Positions 1 to 5,274 of a stretch of 25,321 nucleotides of DNA are shown here, piece after piece. The notes below the pieces were generated by a model, which was given only the letters and a program-made list of their open reading frames with translations, made no database searches and was not told the origin of the DNA. Both the position numbers and the translations under genes were made by a program. Source of the DNA: JAQVSH01 sp964451605 (GTDB lineage: Bacteria > Bacteroidota > Bacteroidia > Bacteroidales > UBA4181). Every line of letters starts with the position of its first letter. The first letter of the stretch is position 1. Location: positions 1-25,321 of the forward strand of contig CAYVJA010000043.1 in the NCBI GenBank assembly GCA_964451605.1. The letters run 5' to 3'.

Positions 1-1
1 C

Positions 2-631
2 CGCAACAGGAAGGTCTATATTCTGAATGGAATTCATACCGGTATGACCCCGATGGCCTGGCTTATGGGGCTTGAAACGGTTTCGGAGGCGCTTGGCAAT
101 TCACGGGTGGCAGACTTTGTGCAGAAACTGGTATACCAGGAGATCCTGCCTATGCTTACCCTGCCTGCCGACGAACTGAATGCCTTTGCCGACGAGGTTT
201 TTCTCCGTTTCCGAAATCCCTTCCTGCGGCACGAACTGCAAGGAATTCTGTTAAACTCCGCTTCAAAGTTCAAGGCCCGTAACCTGCCGATTATGCTCTC
301 TTACATAGAGCAGAAGGGACAGATTCCTCCCATGATGGCTCTTTCGCTTTCGGCGCTAATCTTCTATTTCAAAGGCGTTCGGTTGGGACAACCTATTGCC
401 ATTCGTGACACCCCCGAAATGAAAGCCCTCTTCGAAGCACTTTGGAGCCGTTGCGACGGTACCCCCGCCGCTTGTCGTGTTCTGGTAGAAGAGGTGTTGA
501 GCAATCCTGTTTTGTGGGGTCGTGATCTGGCAGCCATTCCTCATCTCTCCGAAACGGTTTCGACACTTCTCTACTCTATGGTTTCGCGTGGTGTGGAGAG
601 TACTGTCGACGAAGCTTTGGCAAACGCGTAA
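2..631 (+). CDS. uxaB: Tagaturonate reductase (altronate oxidoreductase), 5'-truncated
   Basis: NAD-dependent reduction of D-tagaturonate to D-altronate in cytoplasmic hexuronate catabolism. The frame is open from base 2, so the gene begins outside the window; only about the last 209 residues of a protein usually near 480 are present, and the NAD-binding N-terminal domain is missing. The visible part starts in the C-terminal mannitol-dehydrogenase-type domain: RKVYILNGIHTGM carries the family catalytic pattern Lys-x4-Asn-x2-His (K4, N9 and H12 of the visible fragment, bases 11-37). The next gene, uxaA, lies 11 bases downstream and acts on the product altronate, which favours UxaB over other polyol dehydrogenases of the same fold (mannonate or mannitol dehydrogenase). 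An internal ATG at 44 is not a credible start because it would remove the catalytic Lys, Asn and His. Confidence 0.88.
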   Translation, partial: RNRKVYILNGIHTGMTPMAWLMGLETVSEALGNSRVADFVQKLVYQEILPMLTLPADELNAFADEVFLRFRNPFLRHELQGILLNSASKFKARNLPIMLSYIEQKGQIPPMMALSLSALIFYFKGVRLGQPIAIRDTPEMKALFEALWSRCDGTPAACRVLVEEVLSNPVLWGRDLAAIPHLSETVSTLLYSMVSRGVESTVDEALANA

Positions 632-642
632 AATCTCTTCCT

Positions 643-2145
643 ATGGCCTCTTTCTTACATATCGATGCTGCCGACTCTGTAGCTGTTGCTCTGCATGATC
701 TTCCTGCAGGTTTTTCGGTTACCATCGGGAAACAACATTTCTCGCTTCTCGAGCCGATTCCGGCAGGGCACAAGTTTGCGATTGTACCCATAGCTGCCGG
801 TACGCCCGTGCGTAAGTACGGTTACTCCATTGGGGTGGCTGTTGCTGATATCTTGCAGGGGGCACATGTCCATTCGCATAATCTTCACTCCGGGCTGAGT
901 GCCCGTGATGAATACCGGTATTTACCCCAGGGTTCGGAACTGTCGGACAGCCATGCACTTCCCGGTAGTTTGCCCTCTGTTTTCGACGGCTATTTGCGTA
1001 AAAACGGCGAGGCCGGTGTGCGCAACGAACTCTGGGTGATTCCTACTGTGGGCTGTGTAAACGGTACGGCCGATGCCATTGTGCGTACCTTTTTGGCCCG
1101 CAACCCGGCGCATGGTCTCGATGCGGTATGGTCGCTAAAGCATCCGTATGGTTGTTCGCAGCTGGCCGAAGATCATGAAAATACCCGCTATATCCTGAAA
1201 AATATGGTGTTGCACCCCAATGCCGGAGGGGTATTGGTATTGGGGCTGGGTTGTGAAAACAATCAGATTGCTGCTTTTCGTGAACTTTTGGGAAACTACG
1301 ACGCCGATCGGGTCATTTTTCTGGAGTCGCAAAAATTGCATAACGAGGTTGAGGAGGGGGTAGCCGCTCTGGAGCAGCTGGCCCGGGTGGCATCGGCCGA
1401 TAAACGGGTTCCTCTTCCCCTTTCGGCTTTGCGGGTAGGGCTTAAGTGCGGCGGATCGGACGGTTTTTCCGGTATCACCGCCAATCCGTTGCTGGGTCGT
1501 TTCTCCGACTGGCTGATCTCGGCGGGAGGAACAACTGTACTTACAGAGGTTCCCGAAATGTTTGGCGCCGAAACCCTTCTGATGAACCGTTGCGCCGGCC
1601 CCGATCTGTTCGAAAAGACGGTAGGGCTGATCAATGCCACCAAGCAGGCCTTTGTATCGCAGGGGCTGGAGGTGTACGAGAATCCCTCGCCCGGAAACCG
1701 TGCAGGCGGGATTACCACCCTGGAAGAGAAGTCGCTGGGCTGCGTTCAGAAGGGAGGCCATGCCATTGTGAAGGGGGTTATGTCTATCCACGATCGGCTT
1801 GGAAAACCCGGGCTGCATCTCCTGGAAGGCCCCGGAAACGATATGGTTGCCATTACCCTGCTGGCTGCTTCGGGGTGTCAGATGATCCTCTTTACCACAG
1901 GCCGCGGTACCCCTCTGGGAGGAGCTGTGCCTACGGTAAAGGTTTCTACCAATAGTGCGTTGGCCGCGAATAAGCCTCACTGGATTGATTTTAACGCAGG
2001 AACCCTTCTCGAGGGCGAAGAGATGCCGCAGCTAACCACCCGTTTTATTGAAAAAGTCCTTTCTATTGCCGGAGGCGGGCAAACCCGCGCCGAAGAGGGA
2101 GGATATCGTGAGATAGCCATTTATAAAACCGGCGTTACCTTGTAA
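643..2145 (+). CDS. uxaA: Altronate dehydratase
   Basis: Dehydrates D-altronate to 2-keto-3-deoxy-D-gluconate, following UxaB in galacturonate breakdown; cytoplasmic, metal-dependent. The protein has 500 residues, close to the usual UxaA length. An N-terminal SAF domain covers roughly residues 5-85, including HVHSHNL. The large UxaA domain follows, with NELWVIPTVGCVN near residue 127, HPYGCSQLAEDHENT, the Cys-containing GLGCENNQI, KCGGSDGFSGITANP, TEVPEMFGAE, and GCVQKGG plus GPGNDMVAITLLAASG in the last third. Having both domains on one chain marks the classical UxaA form rather than a split D-galactarate-type dehydratase. The start ATG lies 11 bases after the uxaB stop without a clear Shine-Dalgarno, normal for Bacteroidetes. 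A Gfo/Idh oxidoreductase follows after 18 bases. No regulator or transporter of the pathway is visible here. Confidence 0.94.
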   Translation: MASFLHIDAADSVAVALHDLPAGFSVTIGKQHFSLLEPIPAGHKFAIVPIAAGTPVRKYGYSIGVAVADILQGAHVHSHNLHSGLSARDEYRYLPQGSELSDSHALPGSLPSVFDGYLRKNGEAGVRNELWVIPTVGCVNGTADAIVRTFLARNPAHGLDAVWSLKHPYGCSQLAEDHENTRYILKNMVLHPNAGGVLVLGLGCENNQIAAFRELLGNYDADRVIFLESQKLHNEVEEGVAALEQLARVASADKRVPLPLSALRVGLKCGGSDGFSGITANPLLGRFSDWLISAGGTTVLTEVPEMFGAETLLMNRCAGPDLFEKTVGLINATKQAFVSQGLEVYENPSPGNRAGGITTLEEKSLGCVQKGGHAIVKGVMSIHDRLGKPGLHLLEGPGNDMVAITLLAASGCQMILFTTGRGTPLGGAVPTVKVSTNSALAANKPHWIDFNAGTLLEGEEMPQLTTRFIEKVLSIAGGGQTRAEEGGYREIAIYKTGVTL

Positions 2146-2163
2146 TGAAAAGGGGGAGAATCT

Positions 2164-3162
2164 ATGAGCTTTTTGCAGAACGAAGTGCGGTGGGGAATTA
2201 TTGGTTCGGGTGCAGTTTGCGAAAAAAAGAGCGGCCCGGCTTTCTATCATGTACCCCAATCACGTCTGGTGGCTGTTATGCGGCGAAACAGGAATGCTGC
2301 CGCCGATTTTGCCCTTCGGCATAATGTGCCTCGTTGGTATTCGCGTGCAGAAGAGCTGATTGCCGATCCGGAGGTGGATGCCGTTTATGTGGCTACTCCG
2401 CCCTCTACACATGCCGAATATGCCATTTCGGCTATGCGGGCCGGGAAACCGGTTTACGTGGAAAAGCCCATGGCAGCCTCGGTGGCTGAGTGCGAAACCA
2501 TGGCGGAGGTTTCGGCCCAAACAGGAGTGCCGCTCTTTGTGGCCTACTATCGCCGAAGCCTGCCCTATTTTCAAAAGGTACGGGCGCTATTGGCCGAGGA
2601 GGCCATTGGTAAACCACTCGCAGTACATGTCCGGCTTTTTCGCCCCCCTTCACCGGCCGATGCGCTTCCGGCGTTACGCCCCTGGCGTGTGGATCCCTCC
2701 ATTGCCGGAGCCGGCTATTTTTACGATCTGGCCTCGCATACTCTGGATATTCTCGATTATCTCCTGGGGCCCATTGTGCAGGTTTCCGGACAGGCCGTAA
2801 ATCTGGGCGGGCTCTACGAGGCCGAAGATACCCTTTCGGCCTCATTTCGGTTTGCCTCCGGTGCCGTGGCAAGCGGAGAATGGTCGTTTGTGGCACCTGC
2901 TGAGGAGGCCGTCGACACCATCGAGATTTTGGGTTCGCGCGGTGTTCTCAGCTTTTCGACCTTTGCTTTTAGCCCTGTCGAATGCCGGCAGGGTGCTTCC
3001 ATAACCCATTTTCCCTCTCAACAACCCGATGCTATCCAGTATTTTATGATTGAGAGCATTGTAAATGCGTTGTTAGGTAAAGGAAAATCCTATTCCGACC
3101 TGCAGGGCGCCATCCGAACCCAGCGCGTCATGGACACCATTCTGGGGAAATATCCGGTATGA
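2164..3162 (+). CDS. Gfo/Idh/MocA-family NAD(P)-dependent oxidoreductase, substrate unknown
   Basis: A 332-residue cytoplasmic dehydrogenase. The N-terminal Rossmann fold begins WGIIGSGAVCEKKSGPAF (GxGxxx nucleotide loop, residues about 7-15). It is followed by VDAVYVATPPSTH and the family signature VYVEKPMA, whose lysine K101 is the usual catalytic or substrate-positioning residue. The C-terminal alpha/beta domain includes YDLASHTLDIL, where the histidine matches the common active-site His. The start is supported by a purine-rich stretch (AGGGGGAGA) just upstream of the ATG. The stop overlaps the pdxB start in an ATGA overlap, so translation of the two is probably coupled. Members of this family oxidise many sugars, inositols and dihydrodiols, and sequence alone does not name the substrate. 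Context allows either a uronate-related role with uxaAB or a sugar-phosphate role with pdxB. Confidence 0.9.
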   Translation: MSFLQNEVRWGIIGSGAVCEKKSGPAFYHVPQSRLVAVMRRNRNAAADFALRHNVPRWYSRAEELIADPEVDAVYVATPPSTHAEYAISAMRAGKPVYVEKPMAASVAECETMAEVSAQTGVPLFVAYYRRSLPYFQKVRALLAEEAIGKPLAVHVRLFRPPSPADALPALRPWRVDPSIAGAGYFYDLASHTLDILDYLLGPIVQVSGQAVNLGGLYEAEDTLSASFRFASGAVASGEWSFVAPAEEAVDTIEILGSRGVLSFSTFAFSPVECRQGASITHFPSQQPDAIQYFMIESIVNALLGKGKSYSDLQGAIRTQRVMDTILGKYPV

Positions 3163-4298
3163 AAATCGTTGCCGATGCCCATATCCCTTTTTTAAAAGGG
3201 GTTTTGGAGCCTTTTGCCGAAGTGCTCTACCTCCCGGGCTCTTCCATTGCTCCCCACCACCTGAAAGGAGCTGATGCGTTGCTTGTCCGCACCCGTACCC
3301 AGTGTAACGCACAACTGCTCCGTGAATCGGGTGTGAAATTTATAGCCACCGCCACCATCGGAACCGATCATATCGATTTGGATTGGTGCCGCGAACAGGG
3401 TATTTATGTAACCAACGCGCCGGGATGCAACTCCGGTTCGGTGATGCAGTATGTGGCTTCGGTTCTTGCCGTAATGGCCTCACGAAGGGCGCTCCGTTTT
3501 TCCGATATTACCCTGGGCGTTGTGGGTGTGGGGCATGTGGGGTCGAAGGTTGCCCGTCTGGGGCAACTTTTGGGGTGTAAAGTACTCCTGAACGACCCGC
3601 CCAGAGCCCTTTCCTGGCCTGTTGACACCGATACCGGGCTTCCCTTCGTATCGCTCGAAACCCTTCTTTCCAATAGTACTGTGGTATCACTGCACGTTCC
3701 GCTTGAGCTGTCGGGCAACTTCGCCACCTTTCATCTGATAGATCGCCAAACATTGGGCTGTATGCGTCCGGAGGCCATACTTATCAATGCCGCCCGCGGC
3801 GAGGTGGTGAGTACCGAAGCCCTAAAACAGCATAAGTTGCAGAATCCCGGCTTTGGAATCGTGTTGGATACCTGGGAAAATGAACCTAATGCCGACAGCA
3901 TTCTGCTGCAAACAGCCGATTTGGCCACCCCCCATATTGCCGGCTACTCGGCCGATGGGAAGGCCACTGCCACCCGGATGGTAATAGAGGCACTCTCCCG
4001 TTTTTTCTCCCTTCCCGACGGGCTTCATGAATCCGGTCCTTTACCGGAGCCCGCAGTTACAACCGTTATTCCCTCTCCTCCTTCCGGCCTGTCGCAACAG
4101 GAGCAAATCTGTCATGCCCTCCTGCACACCTACAACATCACTTCCGACCACCAACGTTTTCTGGCCAACCCACAGCAGTTTGAACAACTCCGATCGCACT
4201 ATCCGGTACGGAGAGAGTACAATGCGTTCCGTCTCCCGGAAGAATACAGTACGGGGGAGGTGGGGAATGTTTTGAGAGCGATGGGATTTAATGGTTAA
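3159..4298 (+). CDS. pdxB: Erythronate-4-phosphate dehydrogenase
   Basis: Oxidises 4-phospho-D-erythronate to 2-oxo-3-hydroxy-4-phosphobutanoate, the second step of DXP-dependent pyridoxal-5'-phosphate synthesis. The protein has 379 residues and the D-2-hydroxyacid dehydrogenase fold. It shows the PdxB-typical ATATIGTDHIDLDWC near residues 67-80, NAPGCNSGSVMQYV, the NAD-binding loop GVVGVGHVGSKVA, and the catalytic Arg, Glu and His in INAARGEVV, WENEP and TPHIAGYS. After the catalytic domain there is a tail of about 80 residues (SQQEQICHALLHTYNI and onward) that fits the PdxB dimerisation domain, separating it from SerA and lactate dehydrogenases. Its start overlaps the upstream oxidoreductase by four bases. 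The last codons (Phe-Asn-Gly-stop) coincide with the first copy of an intergenic AATGGTTAAT repeat, so the extreme C-terminus may be repeat-derived. Confidence 0.93.
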   Translation: MKIVADAHIPFLKGVLEPFAEVLYLPGSSIAPHHLKGADALLVRTRTQCNAQLLRESGVKFIATATIGTDHIDLDWCREQGIYVTNAPGCNSGSVMQYVASVLAVMASRRALRFSDITLGVVGVGHVGSKVARLGQLLGCKVLLNDPPRALSWPVDTDTGLPFVSLETLLSNSTVVSLHVPLELSGNFATFHLIDRQTLGCMRPEAILINAARGEVVSTEALKQHKLQNPGFGIVLDTWENEPNADSILLQTADLATPHIAGYSADGKATATRMVIEALSRFFSLPDGLHESGPLPEPAVTTVIPSPPSGLSQQEQICHALLHTYNITSDHQRFLANPQQFEQLRSHYPVRREYNAFRLPEEYSTGEVGNVLRAMGFNG

Positions 4299-4458
4299 TG
4301 CGCTGCGCGAAATGGTTAATGGTTAATGGGCGCTGCGCGCTCTGATGCACTGGCGCGCTAAAATGCTAATTTGTCTTTTTTTTCGCGCTTGCGCGTACTA
4401 ATTCATTAACCACTTGCGTACAGCGCACTAACCATTTGCGCGAAGCGCATTAGCGCAC
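4290..4458. repeat. Intergenic GGTTAAT/GCGCTGCGCG repeats forming a long imperfect inverted repeat
   Basis: On the left, AATGGTTAATGCGCTGCGCG (4290-4309) is followed by AATGGTTAATGGTTAATG and another GCGCTGCGCG (to about 4341). The right half holds the same words in reverse complement: ATTAACCA at 4405-4412, and CAGCGCACTAACCATTTGCG then CGAAGCGCATTAGCGC at 4421-4456. The reverse complement of 4421-4452 aligns with 4296-4338 with few differences and a short extra GGTTAATG unit on the left. The centre contains a T-rich stretch (4372-4383) next to GCGCG words. There is no open frame or transposase. It lies between convergent pdxB and rplS and overlaps the last codons of pdxB. Confidence 0.75.
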
Positions 4459-4460
4459 TC

Positions 4461-4503
4461 AAACGCAGAGGGCGCTCCAAAAAATGGAGCGCCCTCTGCG
4501 TTT
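4461..4503. terminator. Perfect 19-bp hairpin between convergent pdxB and rplS
   Basis: Left arm 4461-4479 (AAACGCAGAGGGCGCTCCA) and right arm 4485-4503 are exact reverse complements around a five-A loop. The hairpin sits 18 bases past the rplS stop and about 160 bases past the pdxB stop, so it can end transcripts from both sides. There is no long T tract beyond the stem on either strand (only TTT on the + side as part of the stem), so it may work as a 3'-end stabiliser or transcription barrier as much as an intrinsic terminator. Confidence 0.75.
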
Positions 4504-4521
4504 GATGAATACCTGACGGTA

Positions 4522-4878
4522 TTAGAGTTGGATGAATTTCTTTTCCTGGATACGGGCTTTTTTGCCGGTGAGGTTGCGCAGGTAGAAGATTCTGGAGCGA
4601 CGAACCTTTCCATATTTGCTGACTTCAATTTTGTCGATGAAGGGCGAGTTGATGGGGAAGATTCTCTCTACGCCGATGCCTCCCGACATTTTGCGTACTG
4701 TGAAGGTGGCGGTAGGTTCCGTCCCCTTTCTTTGAATAACAACACCCTTGTACTGCTGGATACGCTCTTTGTTCCCCTCACGGATTTTGTAGTGCACCGT
4801 AACGGTGTCGCCGGCAGAGAATTTGGGAAAATCCTTTTCAACAGCTAACTGGGCCTTTACCACTTGCATTAAGTTCAT
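4522..4878 (-). CDS. rplS: 50S ribosomal protein L19
   Basis: A component of the large ribosomal subunit near the interface with 30S. The protein has 118 residues, the normal bacterial length. It begins MNLMQVVKAQLAVEKDFPKF and carries the L19 core: FSAGDTVTVHYKIREGNKERIQ, YKGVVIQRKG, FTVRKMSGGIGVERIFPINSP, VRRSRIFYLRNLTGKKARI. The first Met is preferred over Met4 because other Bacteroidetes L19 proteins start with a similar MxLxxxxE leader. The gene is monocistronic here, transcribed away from the leu operon from a promoter at 4948-4977, and runs toward a strong hairpin at 4461-4503. Bacteria often place rplS beside trmD and rpsP; here it stands alone. Confidence 0.97.
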   Translation of the reverse strand: MNLMQVVKAQLAVEKDFPKFSAGDTVTVHYKIREGNKERIQQYKGVVIQRKGTEPTATFTVRKMSGGIGVERIFPINSPFIDKIEVSKYGKVRRSRIFYLRNLTGKKARIQEKKFIQL

Positions 4879-4947
4879 CGCTGTAAATTATTATCGTGTG
4901 TAATTGGTAAGATTCTGGGTTCTGTATAACCTTCTAAATATGGTTTG

Positions 4948-4977
4948 CAAAAGTACAACAAATTTTCAATTCCGAAA
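4948..4977 (-). promoter_or_regulatory. Bacteroidetes-type promoter for rplS
   Basis: On the minus strand, TACTTTTG (4955-4948) matches the Bacteroidetes -7 consensus TAnnTTTG exactly. TTTC (4977-4974) lies 18 bases upstream as an approximate -33 TTTG box. The distance to the rplS start codon is about 70 bases. Confidence 0.65.
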
Positions 4978-5004
4978 CCTCTTTCACTTTTCTTTTGCTT
5001 TTTT

Positions 5005-5034
5005 TTTGTGGGTATCCATTTTGTCGTACATTTG
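5005..5034 (+). promoter_or_regulatory. Distal promoter of the leu operon (P1)
   Basis: TTTG (5005-5008) and TACATTTG (5027-5034) are separated by 18 bases and match the Bacteroidetes -33/-7 consensus in both boxes. It directs transcription into the leader peptide that begins at 5127. It is back to back with the rplS promoter. Confidence 0.62.
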
Positions 5035-5067
5035 GCACAACGATTTCTGGTGTAAAAAAAGTAAAAA

Positions 5068-5098
5068 TTATGTTGTTTAACATATTTTCCTATTTTTG
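5068..5098 (+). promoter_or_regulatory. Possible proximal promoter of the leu operon (P2)
   Basis: TATTTTTG at 5091-5098 is an exact TAnnTTTG -7 box, 28 bases before the leader ATG. The -33 region is poor (TTAT at 5068-5071, or TTG at 5073-5075 with short spacing). It may be an alternative start to P1 or a chance match in AT-rich DNA. Confidence 0.45.
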
Positions 5099-5126
5099 CA
5101 CCGTGAAACAGTTAAAACCGTACGCT

Positions 5127-5183
5127 ATGTTTACCACTATTATTTCCGGACTAAAGGGTATTCTCCTGCTCCTAGAGAGCTGA
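5127..5183 (+). CDS. leuL: leu operon leader peptide (18 aa, Leu/Ile-rich)
   Basis: A short frame encodes MFTTIISGLKGILLLLES followed by TGA. Residues 13-16 are four consecutive leucines (codons CTC CTG CTC CTA, bases 5163-5174); there is a further Leu at 9 and isoleucines at 5, 6 and 12. It lies between the promoter region and an intrinsic terminator, 91 bases before leuA. Its stop codon is five bases from the segment that can form an antiterminator. This is the arrangement of classical amino-acid attenuators: a ribosome stalled on Leu codons would leave the downstream segment free, while a ribosome reaching the stop would cover it. The peptide is expected to have no function beyond being translated. 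The symbol leuL is used by analogy with the enterobacterial leader; the sequence itself is not homologous in any obvious way. Confidence 0.8.
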   Translation: MFTTIISGLKGILLLLES

Positions 5184-5185
5184 CG

Positions 5186-5255
5186 GGAAGGGTGGTGCAT
5201 TAGATAATTCTAAATGTGAAATTGATCGGGCCATCCTTACAGGGGTGGCTTTTTT
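5186..5255 (+). promoter_or_regulatory. Transcription attenuator: antiterminator/terminator switch before leuA
   Basis: Terminator: 5230-5236 (GCCATCC) pairs with 5243-5249 (GGGTGGC) around loop TTACAG, followed by six T (5250-5255). Antiterminator: 5188-5196 (AAGGGTGGT) pairs with 5230-5238 (GCCATCCTT) over nine base pairs including two G-U, using the same bases as the terminator's left arm, so the two exclude each other. A weaker upstream pairing, ACCAC (5133-5137) with GTGGT (5192-5196) and TTCC (5144-5147) with GGAA (5186-5189), can sequester the antiterminator segment. Confidence 0.78.
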
Positions 5256-5264
5256 ATTAAATGG

Positions 5265-5270
5265 AAGGAG
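5265..5270 (+). promoter_or_regulatory. Shine-Dalgarno site fixing the leuA start
   Basis: AAGGAG at 5265-5270 lies four bases before ATG 5275. An in-frame ATG-like extension starting at 5245 would begin inside the attenuator stem and lacks a binding site, so 5275 is the real start. A strong Shine-Dalgarno is unusual for this window. Confidence 0.7.
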
Positions 5271-5274
5271 AACT

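Noticed and set aside
1135..1980. Long open frame (281 codons) antisense to uxaA
   Set aside because: It lies wholly opposite a complete, well-conserved enzyme gene and has no recognisable domain; a by-product of codon bias.
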